Assembly: GCF_001742165.1 (NCBI RefSeq)
Contig: NZ_CP016443.1
Location: forward strand, 1,860,001 to 1,924,000
Reading direction: 5' to 3'
Length of the DNA: 64,000 bases
DNA from: Burkholderia stabilis
GTDB lineage: Bacteria > Pseudomonadota > Gammaproteobacteria > Burkholderiales > Burkholderiaceae
The notes under the pieces were generated by a model. That model did no database searches. It was given only the letters and a program-made list of their open reading frames with translations, and had not been told where the DNA came from. The position numbers and the translations under genes are program-made. The first letter of the stretch is position 1; each line of letters opens with the position of its first letter. Shown here one piece after another: positions 8,562 to 16,929 of this stretch.

Positions 8562-8886
8562 GATTGTCGTGTCTCCGGGCGGTGAACCCGTTGTTCTATG
8601 CGAGTAGCGCGTGCGGCGGCGAGCGCCGCCGGCCGTGCGGGTCCGGCGGCATCCACACGCGGGAACGCGCGCATGCGACGGGCGCGCGCGGCGTCGCGGC
8701 GGGCAAGCCCGCTGCGGCCGCCATGGTAGTTGGAACCGGTACCAACCGAAAGTGGAAGAATGAAAACAGTTTCTTGCGAAATCCGAGATAGTCGACTGCG
8801 CGGCCGGGCGCGCGGCATCCACGCCTGTACAGCGGGGGGGCACGCCCCCGATAATCGAACGCACGTCGCCCATCGGGAGTGCCTTC
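8562..8886. other. Divergent promoter region, porin / LysE exporter
   Basis: 325 bp between two divergent genes. It contains the operator-like palindrome at 8729-8746, an AT-richer stretch at ~8745-8790 suited to promoters, and the GGGAG ribosome site of the rightward gene. No gene is supported here. Confidence 0.5.
8729..8746. promoter_or_regulatory. LacI/GalR-type operator-like palindrome
   Basis: GTTGGAACCGGTACCAAC is an almost perfect palindrome (16 of 18 positions symmetric) centred on CG, the geometry usual for LacI/GalR-family operators. It lies between the divergent porin and LysE genes. No LacI-type gene is in the window, so the regulator would act in trans. Confidence 0.4.
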
Positions 8887-9519
8887 ATGCAAGAAACGAC
8901 CCTGCTGATCTTCGCCGCCGTCGCATTCGTCGGCATCGCGACACCCGGCCCGACCGTGCTGCTCGCGCTGACCAACGGCTCGCGCTACGGCGTGCGCCGT
9001 GCGGCCTGGGGCTTCGCGGGCGCGATGCTGTCCGATTTCGTGCTGATCGTCGCGGTCGCGCTCGGCCTCGGCGCGCTGCTGATGGCGTCGGCGTTCTGGT
9101 TCTCGGTGGTCAAATGGCTCGGCGCCGCGTATCTCGCGTACGTCGGCATCAGGCTGCTGACGTCGAAGGGTTCGCTCGACGTCGCCGCCGCGCACGGCGA
9201 CGCGGCGTCCGAGCGCAACGCATCGATCTTCGCGAAAAGCTTCCTGACCGCGGTGACGAACCCGAAGGGTTATCTGTTCTTCTCCGCGTTCCTGCCGCAG
9301 TTCCTCGATCCGTCCGCGCCGCTCGCGCCGCAATACGTCGCGCTCGCGGTCACGTTCGCGCTGCTCGACGGCGTCGTGATGTCCGGCTACGCGCTGCTCG
9401 GCGCACGCGCGGTGCGGCTGCTGAAGCGCTCGGGCGCGCTGTGGCTCGAACGCACGTGCGGCGCGATGCTGCTCGCGCTCGCCGGTTCGCTCGCGTTGTA
9501 CCGGCGTCATGCCGCGTAG
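8887..9519 (+). CDS. LysE/RhtB-family amino-acid exporter
   Basis: A 210-residue inner-membrane protein with about six hydrophobic segments. The family signature is near the N-terminus (GIATPGPTVLLALTNGSRYG, residues ~17-36), and NPKGYLFFSAFLPQF at ~120-135 matches the conserved NPK loop. RhtB/LysE proteins export amino acids or homoserine lactones; the substrate here is unknown. GGGAG precedes the ATG. The acetyltransferase gene follows after 12 bp and is probably in the same transcript. Confidence 0.9.
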   Translation: MQETTLLIFAAVAFVGIATPGPTVLLALTNGSRYGVRRAAWGFAGAMLSDFVLIVAVALGLGALLMASAFWFSVVKWLGAAYLAYVGIRLLTSKGSLDVAAAHGDAASERNASIFAKSFLTAVTNPKGYLFFSAFLPQFLDPSAPLAPQYVALAVTFALLDGVVMSGYALLGARAVRLLKRSGALWLERTCGAMLLALAGSLALYRRHAA

Positions 9520-9531
9520 GGGCGGGTTCGG

Positions 9532-10068
9532 ATGAGAATCGACGCGCCGCCCCGCTCCGGCCTCTCCGCCCTGTCGCTCCGCCAGCTCGAACGCGCGGAT
9601 CTCGACGCGTGGTACGCGTACCTGTCGAACCCCGACGTGATCCGCCACACGAGCTGGAACCTGCGCTCGCGCGACGATCTGCTGCCGCTGTTCGACGGCA
9701 TCGAATCGGCCCATCCGGAGTCGATCCGGCGTCTCGCGATCGTCGACACCGCATCGGGCGTGCTCGCCGGTACGATCGGGCTGCATACGGTGTCCACCGT
9801 GAACCGCTCGGCGGAAATCGCCTACGATCTCGCCCCGTCGCACTGGGGGCGCGGGATCGCGAGCGCGCTGTGCGCGTCCGTCACCGCGTGGGCCTTCGCG
9901 GAAGGCGGGTTCATGCGCCTTCAGGGCATCGTGCTGACCAGCAACGTCGGCTCCGCACGCGTGCTGCAAAAGTGCGGCTACCGCTACGAAGGATTGCTGC
10001 GCGCGTACCGGATGGTGCGCGGCACGCCAGGCGATTTCGCGATGTACGCGCGTCTCGCCACCGACTGA
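9532..10068 (+). CDS. GNAT-family N-acetyltransferase (RimJ/RimL-like)
   Basis: A 178-residue acetyltransferase. The acetyl-CoA binding motif A is visible as SHWGRGIASALC (~103-114), and the C-terminal NVGSARVLQKCGYRYEGLLR is the classic RimJ/RimL/YdaF ending. It transfers acetyl from acetyl-CoA to an amine, possibly a protein N-terminus or small molecule; the substrate is unknown. An AGGGG ribosome site lies about 10 bp upstream. Its position 12 bp after the LysE exporter suggests a shared transcript. Confidence 0.88.
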   Translation: MRIDAPPRSGLSALSLRQLERADLDAWYAYLSNPDVIRHTSWNLRSRDDLLPLFDGIESAHPESIRRLAIVDTASGVLAGTIGLHTVSTVNRSAEIAYDLAPSHWGRGIASALCASVTAWAFAEGGFMRLQGIVLTSNVGSARVLQKCGYRYEGLLRAYRMVRGTPGDFAMYARLATD

Positions 10069-10144
10069 CGCGCGACGCGCGCCGCCATTGGACGGCCCTC
10101 ACCGAATTGGCGACAATCGCCGTTCCCCTCCTCGACGCTCCGCC

Positions 10145-10879
10145 ATGAAAATCGCCGCGCTATCCGACATCCACGGCAACCTTGCCGCGCTCGACGCGGT
10201 GCTCGACGACGTCCGCCGCCGCGGCGCCGACGTGATCGTCAATCTCGGCGACATCGTGTCGGGCGCGCTTCATCCGGCCGAGACGGCCGACCGCCTGATC
10301 GCGCTCGACCTGCCGACCGTCAAGGGCAATCACGAGCGGCAACTGCTCACCGGCGAGCGCGAATCGATGCGGCTGTCGGATCGCTGGGCGCACGACACGC
10401 TGCGCACCGACCATCTCGACTGGATCGCCGCGCTGCCCGAACGCATGACGCTCGATCGCGACGTGCTGATGGTGCACGGCACGCCCGCCAGCGATCTCGT
10501 CTATTTCCTCGAAACGGTCACGCCGGAAGGCTGCCGCGCGGCCACGCCCGATGAAATCGCGCAGCGCGCGGGCGACGAACCGGCGTCGCTGATCCTGTGC
10601 GGGCACACGCACGTGCCGCGCACGGCGAAGCTCGACGACGGCCGGCTGATCGTCAACCCGGGCAGCGTCGGGCTGCAGGCGTACACCGACGACCTGCCGC
10701 ATCCGCACCGCATCGAGACGGGCTCGCCGCATGCGCGCTACGCGATGGTGTCGCGCACGGCGTCGGGCTGGAACGTCGAATTCCACGCGGTCGAATACGA
10801 CTGGCACACGGCCGCCGCAACGGCCGCTTCGCGCGGCCGCGACGACTGGACCGTCGCGCTGCGCACCGGCCGGTGCTGA
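10145..10879 (+). CDS. Calcineurin-like metallophosphoesterase (YfcE/MJ0936 type)
   Basis: A 244-residue cytoplasmic phosphoesterase. All metal-ligand blocks are present in order: SDIHGN (7-12), NLGDIVSG (~37), GNHER (~62), MVHGTP (~109), GHTHVPR (~153) and NPGSVG (~170). These form the dimetal centre of MJ0936/YfcE-type phosphodiesterases. The physiological substrate is unknown. The ATG at 10145 is chosen because the motif begins four residues later. The upstream in-frame extension to 10088 lacks family similarity. Confidence 0.9.
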   Translation: MKIAALSDIHGNLAALDAVLDDVRRRGADVIVNLGDIVSGALHPAETADRLIALDLPTVKGNHERQLLTGERESMRLSDRWAHDTLRTDHLDWIAALPERMTLDRDVLMVHGTPASDLVYFLETVTPEGCRAATPDEIAQRAGDEPASLILCGHTHVPRTAKLDDGRLIVNPGSVGLQAYTDDLPHPHRIETGSPHARYAMVSRTASGWNVEFHAVEYDWHTAAATAASRGRDDWTVALRTGRC

Positions 10880-10929
10880 CGCGCCGGCTCGCCACGCCCC
10901 GACTTCATTCAACGGAAAACGCCCGAGAC

Positions 10930-11541
10930 ATGCCCGTTCCGTCGCAACTGCTCTTCCTGCCCGGCGCGTCGGGCAGCACCGCCTTCTGGCAACCGCTGGC
11001 CAGCCGGCTGACGCATCCGGCCGAGCGGCGGATCGTCGGTTATCCGGGCTTCGGCGACACGCCGCGCGATCCGTCCGTCGACGATTTCGACAGCCTCGTG
11101 CGCCATGTGCTCGATACGATCGACCGGCCCACCGCCGTGATCGCGCAATCGATGGGCGGCGTGATCGCGATGCGCGCGGCGCTCGACAAGCCGGATCTCG
11201 TCACGCATCTGGTGCTGACGGTCACGTCCGGCGGACTCGACATGGCAGGGCTCGGCGCACAGGACTGGCGCACCGGTTTCGCGGAAGCGAACCCGCAGTT
11301 GCCCGACTGGTTCATGACGTTTCGCGCCGATCTGTCGCAAGACATCGGCCGTATCACGCAGCCGGCGCTGCTGCTGTGGGGCGACGACGATCCGGTCAGC
11401 CCCGTCGCGGCCGGCCGGCGCCTGCTCGAACGGCTGCCCGATGCGCGGCTGCACGTCGTGCCGGGCGGCCGGCACGATCTCGCGGCCGTGCATGCGCACA
11501 CGCTCGCGCCGCTCGTCGACGCGCATCTGCAGCGCACGTAA
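10930..11541 (+). CDS. Alpha/beta hydrolase
   Basis: A 203-residue alpha/beta-hydrolase-fold protein without a signal peptide. The oxyanion motif LPGASGS is at 10-16, the nucleophile elbow AQSMGG has Ser ~74, DDDPVSP carries the likely acid, and GGRHDLA near the C-terminus carries the His. It is shorter than most hydrolases of this fold, as in the RBBP9/YdeN-like group. It starts at ATG 10930, 50 bp after the phosphoesterase, so they may be co-transcribed. Confidence 0.85.
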   Translation: MPVPSQLLFLPGASGSTAFWQPLASRLTHPAERRIVGYPGFGDTPRDPSVDDFDSLVRHVLDTIDRPTAVIAQSMGGVIAMRAALDKPDLVTHLVLTVTSGGLDMAGLGAQDWRTGFAEANPQLPDWFMTFRADLSQDIGRITQPALLLWGDDDPVSPVAAGRRLLERLPDARLHVVPGGRHDLAAVHAHTLAPLVDAHLQRT

Positions 11542-11595
11542 CGCCGCCCGCTTCAGCCTGAACCCGACGATGCGGCGCGTTCGCGCCGCGTCGCG

Positions 11596-12918
11596 TCACC
11601 CTGCGTTCCTCAGCGTCAGCCGCGCCTCGATCCCGCCGCCATCCGGCCGGTTGTTCAGCGTGAGCGTGCCGCCCATCGCGAGCGCGAGCTGCCGCGCGAT
11701 CGCGAGGCCGAGCCCCGTGCCGCCCGTCTCGCGATTGCGCGACGTCTCCACGCGCCGGAACGGCTCGAACACCGCGTCGAGCTGATCGTCCGGAATGCCG
11801 GGCCCGCGGTCGAGCACGGCGATCACCGCGCCGCCATCCGGCGCGGCGTGCACGTCGATCTCGGCCGCGCCCGCGAACTTCAGCGCGTTGTCGACGAGGT
11901 TGCCGACGATGCGGCGCAGCGCCTTCGGCCGCGTGACGAGCGCGAGCGGCGCGCGGCTGTGCAGCGCGACGTCCTGCCCCGCATCGGTGTAGTCGCACAC
12001 GATGCTGTCGAGCAGCGCATCGAGATCGATGCGGCGCGCGGCTTCCTCGGTGCCATGCAGCGTCCGCGCGTACGCGACGCCCTCCTTCACCAGATGCTCC
12101 ATCTCGAGCAGGTCCTGGCGCAGCTTCGCGCCCTGCGCGTCGTCGTCCATCACGTCGACGCGCAGCCGCATCCGCGTGATCGGCGTCTGCAGGTCGTGCG
12201 AGATCGACGCGAGGATCTGCATGCGTTCGGCCATGTACTGCGCGATGCGGTCCTGCATCGCGTTGAACGCGCGCGCCGCGCGCGCAACCTCGGACGGGCC
12301 GCCCTCGTTCAGGCGCTCGCCCTTCAGGTCGGGGCCGAGCGCGTCGGCGGCCTGCGCGAGCTGCTTGAGCGGCCGCGTCGCGAGCCGCACCGCGAGCCAG
12401 CAGCACGCGGCCAGCACCGCGAGCTGCAACGCGAGCACGACCGGCAGCCAGCCCGACAGCGGCACCGTCGACATCGGATGGATGTCGATCGTCAGCGGCG
12501 AGCCGTCGGTCAGGCGCAGATGCACCTGCAGATGTTCGCGATCGCCGGGGATCGCGTTCGCGGTCAGCGGGTATTCGCCGCCGATGCCGTCCGAGATCGA
12601 CCGCTCGACGCGCGCCGACAGCCGCGCCTCCGGCGGCGTGCCGGTCTCGCCGGGCCCGAGGATGAACGCGTAGCTGCGCCGCGCGAGCCGCGGCAGCCAC
12701 GCGGCGCGTTCGGTCGGCGGCAGGTGATCGAGCAGCGCGACCGAGCTTGCGACCTCGCGCTCGATGTAGCCCATCATCAGGTTGGTGGTCGCCTGGTCGC
12801 GCTCGGTCACGGTGAGCCAGAACGACAGCGTCTGCGCGAGCGCAAGGCCCACGCACAGGATCAGCGCGAGCCGCGCGAACAGCGAGCGCGGCCAGTGCCA
12901 CGGCATGCGCGCGCTCAT
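11596..12918 (-). CDS. Two-component sensor histidine kinase
   Basis: A 440-residue inner-membrane sensor kinase. TM1 covers ~10-35, the periplasmic sensor ~36-155 and TM2 ~155-182, followed by HAMP, a HisKA domain with SISHDLQTPITRMRL (phospho-acceptor His), and the HATPase domain with NLVDNALKFAG, DRGPGIPDD and GGTGLGLAIARQ. It belongs to the EnvZ/QseC-like group. It overlaps the upstream response-regulator gene by 4 bp, so the two are coupled. The signal is unknown. Confidence 0.94.
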   Translation of the reverse strand: MSARMPWHWPRSLFARLALILCVGLALAQTLSFWLTVTERDQATTNLMMGYIEREVASSVALLDHLPPTERAAWLPRLARRSYAFILGPGETGTPPEARLSARVERSISDGIGGEYPLTANAIPGDREHLQVHLRLTDGSPLTIDIHPMSTVPLSGWLPVVLALQLAVLAACCWLAVRLATRPLKQLAQAADALGPDLKGERLNEGGPSEVARAARAFNAMQDRIAQYMAERMQILASISHDLQTPITRMRLRVDVMDDDAQGAKLRQDLLEMEHLVKEGVAYARTLHGTEEAARRIDLDALLDSIVCDYTDAGQDVALHSRAPLALVTRPKALRRIVGNLVDNALKFAGAAEIDVHAAPDGGAVIAVLDRGPGIPDDQLDAVFEPFRRVETSRNRETGGTGLGLAIARQLALAMGGTLTLNNRPDGGGIEARLTLRNAG

Positions 12919-13655
12919 GGCGTACCGTCGATGGCAGTCACGGCCGACGAGAACACATAGCCCTCGTTGCGCAGCGTCTTGATGTAGCGCGGTTCGCGCG
13001 CGCCGTCGCGCAGCCGCTGGCGCAACCGGCTCACGAGCAGGTCGATCGACCGGTCGAACGGGTCGGACTGCCGCCCCTGCGTGAGGTTGAGCAGCTGGTC
13101 GCGCGTCAGCACGCGCTGCGGATGATCGAGGAACACGCGCAGCAGCCGGTATTCAGCGCCGCTCAGCGCGACCAGCGTCCCTTCGGCGTCGAGCAGGTGG
13201 CGCCCCGTCGTGTCGAGCCGCCATTCGCCGAACGCGAGCAGCTCGGCCGTTTCCGTCACCTGCATGCCGGGCGGCAGCATCCGCGCGCGGCGCAGCACCG
13301 AGCGAATCCGCGCGAGCAGTTCGCGCACCGCGAACGGTTTGGCCAGGTAATCGTCGGCGCCCATCTCGAGGCCGATGATGCGGTCGGTTTCCTCGCCGCG
13401 TGCGGTCAGCATCAGCACGGGCACCGTGCGGAACTTGCCGGCGCGCAGGTCGCGGCACAGCGTGAGGCCGTCCTCGCCCGGCAGCATCAGGTCGAGCACG
13501 ATCAGGTCGGGCGCGCCGTCGTCCAGTACGTTGCGCATCTCGCGGCCATTCGCGGCCAGCGACACGCGCATGCCGTTCTTCTCCAGATAGTCCGCAATCA
13601 GTTCGCGGATGGCGCGATCGTCGTCGACGATCAGCACGTGGTCGATCTTGTCCAT
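12915..13655 (-). CDS. OmpR-family response regulator
   Basis: A 246-residue DNA-binding response regulator. The receiver domain has the acidic DDDR pair, the phospho-acceptor Asp in VLDLMLPGEDG (~57) and the LAKPF lysine (~107). The C-terminal winged helix (~140-235) contains LTRDQLLNL and SIDLLVSRLRQRL. It is partnered with the kinase by overlap. A 10-bp-phased direct repeat in its upstream region (13726-13741) is a plausible binding site for this regulator and could also control the divergent redoxin gene. Confidence 0.95.
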   Translation of the reverse strand: MDKIDHVLIVDDDRAIRELIADYLEKNGMRVSLAANGREMRNVLDDGAPDLIVLDLMLPGEDGLTLCRDLRAGKFRTVPVLMLTARGEETDRIIGLEMGADDYLAKPFAVRELLARIRSVLRRARMLPPGMQVTETAELLAFGEWRLDTTGRHLLDAEGTLVALSGAEYRLLRVFLDHPQRVLTRDQLLNLTQGRQSDPFDRSIDLLVSRLRQRLRDGAREPRYIKTLRNEGYVFSSAVTAIDGTP

Positions 13656-13725
13656 GAGTCGGGGTCGGTGTGGGTGGGTTCGGGCTGGCGATGTCCGCTG
13701 TTATACCGCACGACGGGCACGCGTT

Positions 13726-13741
13726 TGTATCCCAATGTATC
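13726..13741. promoter_or_regulatory. Phased direct repeat, candidate response-regulator box
   Basis: TGTATC occurs at 13726-13731 and again at 13736-13741, exactly one helical turn apart. Such tandem sites are usual for OmpR-family regulators. It lies 71 bp upstream of the regulator start and 141 bp upstream of the redoxin start. Confidence 0.5.
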
Positions 13742-13881
13742 GCGCCGCCGTGACGACACACAACATTGCACACGCGCGTCTCGCCGGACACATCGCAGAT
13801 ACGTCGGCGCGGCTCAATGAGGCCTGTCGAAACCCGTCGGCCGCCGCGCCCGAGCGGCGGCCTCCCGATCAGGAGAACGCC

Positions 13882-14463
13882 ATGCTGACCCGACTCAAGA
13901 CCGCCGCCCTCGTCATCGCCCTCGCCGCCACGGCCGGGCTCGCCGCCTTCGCCGGCACCCGCGACGACGCGGGCATGCAGACGTCGCTGGCCGGCACGCC
14001 CGCGCCCGACTTCACGGGCATCGACCGCTGGCACAACAGCGCGCCGCTGACGCTCGGCCAGTTGCGCGGCAAGGTCGTGCTCGTCGATTTCTGGACGTAC
14101 TCGTGCATCAACTGCATTCACACGATTCCGTACGTGAAGGACTGGGACCGGAAGTATCGCGACCAGGGGCTCGTCGTGGTCGGCGTGCATACGCCCGAAT
14201 ATCCGTTCGAACGCGATGCGGGCAATGTCCGCGATGCGATCAAGCGCTTCGGCATCCAGTATCCGGTCGCGCAGGACAACCGCTACGACACGTGGCGCGC
14301 GTACGGGAACCAGTACTGGCCCGCGCTGTACCTGATCGATGCGAGCGGGAAGGTCGTCTATACGCGCTACGGCGAAGGCGGCTACGACAAGACCGAGGCG
14401 GCGATTCGCAGTGCGCTCGCGCAGGCGGGGGACACGGCGAAGGGCGCGACGCGCACGCAGTAA
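13882..14463 (+). CDS. Exported thioredoxin-like (TlpA/DipZ C-terminal type) protein
   Basis: A 193-residue redoxin. Residues 1-26 form a signal peptide or membrane anchor (MLTRLKTAALVIALAATAGL, then AAFAG). The thioredoxin fold carries the motif WTYSCINCIHTIPYV (CINC at ~78), the variant found in the C-terminal domain of DipZ-type thiol:disulfide proteins and peroxiredoxin-like TlpA homologues. The cis-Pro region WPALYLID is present. It probably acts in the periplasm on disulfides. AGGAG precedes the ATG at 13882. It is divergent from the two-component system and possibly its target. Confidence 0.88.
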   Translation: MLTRLKTAALVIALAATAGLAAFAGTRDDAGMQTSLAGTPAPDFTGIDRWHNSAPLTLGQLRGKVVLVDFWTYSCINCIHTIPYVKDWDRKYRDQGLVVVGVHTPEYPFERDAGNVRDAIKRFGIQYPVAQDNRYDTWRAYGNQYWPALYLIDASGKVVYTRYGEGGYDKTEAAIRSALAQAGDTAKGATRTQ

Positions 14464-14523
14464 CGGGCCGGCGCGCGGGCGCGTGCCGGCGCTCGCGCGG
14501 GTCTTGCCCGTTGATTCGTATGC

Positions 14524-15162
14524 TTACTCGCGCTTCGCGTCGGCCTCGGCGAGCATCGCTTCGCCGATCTTGACGTTCCCTTCCGCGATCAGCCCGTCGC
14601 CCGCCCCGCGAATATCCTCCACCGCCTTGTTCTGCCCGAGCTTGCGCTTGCCGACGAGCCGCGTGATCTCGATCTGCAGCCCGACGATCGACTGCAGCAT
14701 CATGTCGAGATAATCCGTCGGCGCATCGCCCATCTTCCACGGCACCGGCTGCGACGCCTCGTGCGTGCGCGTCAGCCGCGCGACCACGCCGCGCGCGAAC
14801 TTCTCGTCGTCGCGCACCGTGATGCGGCCGAACGCATGCACGACCACGTAGTTCCACGTCGGCACCTGCCGGTGCGCCGCGTGCTTGCTCGGGTACCAGT
14901 TCGGCGAGATGTACGCGTCGCCGGCGCGGAAGATCACGAGCACCTCGTCGCCGTTCGCCACCTCCTGCCAGATCGGATTCGCGCGCGCGACGTGCGCGTG
15001 CAGTTCGCCGAGCGCGCCTTCGCCCGGCAGCAGCTCGAACGGAATGTGGTTCGCGTCGAGCCCGTTCTTCCCGTGCGTGATCAGGCTGCCGAACGGGTGC
15101 TGCACGATCAGCTCGTGCAGCACTTCGGGGCGGGATTCGTCGAAATGGGCAGGGACGTACAT
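14524..15162 (-). CDS. FMN-binding negative regulator, PaiB family
   Basis: A 212-residue protein of the PaiB-like split-barrel flavin-binding family. Typical motifs are MYVPAHF at the start, HPFGSLIT (~22), HIPFEL (~39), ARANPIWQ (~59), YISPNWYPSKH (~84) and PTWNYVVVHA (~100). In Bacillus, PaiB represses sporulation/protease genes; in proteobacteria its role is unclear and it often sits next to MocR-type regulators, as here. It diverges from the MocR gene with 125 bp between them and is likely its target. Confidence 0.9.
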   Translation of the reverse strand: MYVPAHFDESRPEVLHELIVQHPFGSLITHGKNGLDANHIPFELLPGEGALGELHAHVARANPIWQEVANGDEVLVIFRAGDAYISPNWYPSKHAAHRQVPTWNYVVVHAFGRITVRDDEKFARGVVARLTRTHEASQPVPWKMGDAPTDYLDMMLQSIVGLQIEITRLVGKRKLGQNKAVEDIRGAGDGLIAEGNVKIGEAMLAEADAKRE

Positions 15163-15237
15163 GTCGGCTCCACGGTCGTGCGGGGTTCGGAAAAAGCGCG
15201 GGCCCGGGGCCCGTCATCCGCCGATTGTGACCGCAAA

Positions 15238-15262
15238 CTGGTTTATGCTGTAGAGCCGGTTT
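15238..15262. promoter_or_regulatory. Direct repeat, candidate MocR operator
   Basis: CTGGTTT (15238-15244) and CCGGTTT (15256-15262) are spaced 18 bp apart, on the same face of the helix within error, just upstream of the MocR start. MocR/PdxR regulators commonly bind tandem direct repeats between divergent genes. The evidence is suggestive only. Confidence 0.35.
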
Positions 15263-15287
15263 GGAACAATTTCAGCAGACCAGAATC

Positions 15288-16832
15288 ATGGCAAGAACGG
15301 CCCGGATCGTCGAAATCCCGTCGCTCGGCGCGCTCGACCGCGCCGCCGGCGACCTGAGCCGCCAGCTCGCGCAGGCGTTGCGCGAAGCCGTGCGCCGCGG
15401 CGACGTCCGCGCGGGCGACACGCTGCCGTCCACGCGGCTGCTCGCGGCGGCGCTGCAGGTTGCGCGCGGCACCGTCGTCGATGCGTATGCGCAGCTCATC
15501 GCCGAAGGCTTTCTCGAATCGCGCGGCGGCGCGGGCACGCGGGTCGCGAACGCGCTCGCGGAACCGCCGCCCGTCGAAGAACCGCCCGTCGCCCGCAAAC
15601 GCGCGGCGCACGCCGGGCTGCCCGAACCCGCCGCCACCTTCGCGCAAATCGCCCGCGAATTCCGGCCGCTGCCGGCCATGCCGTTCGCGATCTCCGTGCC
15701 GGTCGGCCTCACCGCGCCCGACGACATCTGGCGCCGGCTCGGCAACCGCCTGCGCGCACGCGGCGCCGGCGCGCCGTCCGGTTATGCCGATCCGCAGGGC
15801 GCGCTGCCGCTGCGCGAAGCGATCGCCGATTACGTGCGCCGGTCGCGCTCGGTGCGCTGCCATGCCGACCAGGTCGTGATCACGAGCGGCACGCAGCAGG
15901 GGCTGCACCTCGCGAGCCAGGTGCTGCTCGGCGCGGACGATCAGGCGTGGGTCGAGAATCCGGCCTATCGCGGCATCACCGCGCTGCTCGAAAGCACCGG
16001 GCGGCGCGACGCGATGGTGCGCGTGCCGGTCGACGCCGACGGCATCGACGTCGAAGCCGGCATCCGCATCGCGCCGCACGCGCGCGCCGCGTTCGTCACG
16101 CCGTCGCACCAGTACCCGCTCGGCATGCCGATGAGCATGGCGCGACGCAACGCGCTGCTCGCATGGGCACGCGCGCAGCGCGCCTGGGTGATCGAGGACG
16201 ATTACGACAGCGAGCTGCGCTACGAAGGTTATCCGTTCCCGTCGCTGCAGGGGCTCGACCCCGACCGCGTGATCTACCTCGGCACGTTCAGCAAGATCCT
16301 GTTTCCGTCGCTGCGGCTCGGCTACGTGATCGCGCCCGGCGATCTCGTGCCCGCGTTCTGCGGCGCGCGCGTGCTGATGGACCGCCATGCGCCGACCGCC
16401 GACCAGCACGTGCTGGCCGCGTTCATCGCGGAAGGCCATCTCGATCGCCATATTCGCCGCGTGCGCGGCGTGTATGCGGAACAGCGCGCGCTGCTGATCG
16501 ACACGCTCGGCGCGCGGCTGCCGCGCGAGCTCGCATGGGTGCAGCCGGGCGACCAGGGGATGCACGTCGTGCTGTGGCTCGCGCCAGACATCGACGATCT
16601 CGACGTGGTCGCGCGCGCGGCGCAAGCCGGCGTCGCGGTACGCGCGGTGTCGCCGATGTTCGCGCCGGGCACGGCCCGCCCGGGGCTCGTGCTCGGCTTC
16701 GGCGGATTCGGCCGCGCGCAGATGGAAGCCGCCGCGCAGCGGCTCGCGGACGTAGTCGCATCGTCCGGACATTCGTCGGGAGAATCGCGGCCGTTTGCAC
16801 CGCAAAAGGTTGTCCGCGGGCAACAAACGTAA
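15288..16832 (+). CDS. MocR/PdxR-type regulator (GntR winged helix fused to aminotransferase domain)
   Basis: A 514-residue PLP-dependent transcription factor. The N-terminal winged helix (~15-85) shows LREAVRRGDVRAGDTLPSTR. A linker follows, then a class I aminotransferase-fold domain with SGTQQGLHLASQVLL (~200) and GTFSKILFPSLRLGYV, whose Lys is the expected PLP-binding residue. MocR proteins sense PLP or amino compounds and control a divergent gene. The ATG at 15288 is preferred; a TTG at 15261 would add only nine residues. It is divergent from the PaiB-like gene. Confidence 0.92.
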   Translation: MARTARIVEIPSLGALDRAAGDLSRQLAQALREAVRRGDVRAGDTLPSTRLLAAALQVARGTVVDAYAQLIAEGFLESRGGAGTRVANALAEPPPVEEPPVARKRAAHAGLPEPAATFAQIAREFRPLPAMPFAISVPVGLTAPDDIWRRLGNRLRARGAGAPSGYADPQGALPLREAIADYVRRSRSVRCHADQVVITSGTQQGLHLASQVLLGADDQAWVENPAYRGITALLESTGRRDAMVRVPVDADGIDVEAGIRIAPHARAAFVTPSHQYPLGMPMSMARRNALLAWARAQRAWVIEDDYDSELRYEGYPFPSLQGLDPDRVIYLGTFSKILFPSLRLGYVIAPGDLVPAFCGARVLMDRHAPTADQHVLAAFIAEGHLDRHIRRVRGVYAEQRALLIDTLGARLPRELAWVQPGDQGMHVVLWLAPDIDDLDVVARAAQAGVAVRAVSPMFAPGTARPGLVLGFGGFGRAQMEAAAQRLADVVASSGHSSGESRPFAPQKVVRGQQT

Positions 16833-16929
16833 TTGTCTGTAAATCCTGCAAGCAAAACGCCGTTTCGACCGCCGGCACGCGTGCGCCGTTTGCTAGGATC
16901 GCGCCTCTTCCGTCCACGCCCCTGCCGCC

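Noticed and set aside
9520..9531. Possible LysE-acetyltransferase gene fusion
   Set aside because: A clear stop at 9517-9519 and a separate AGGGG ribosome site show two genes.
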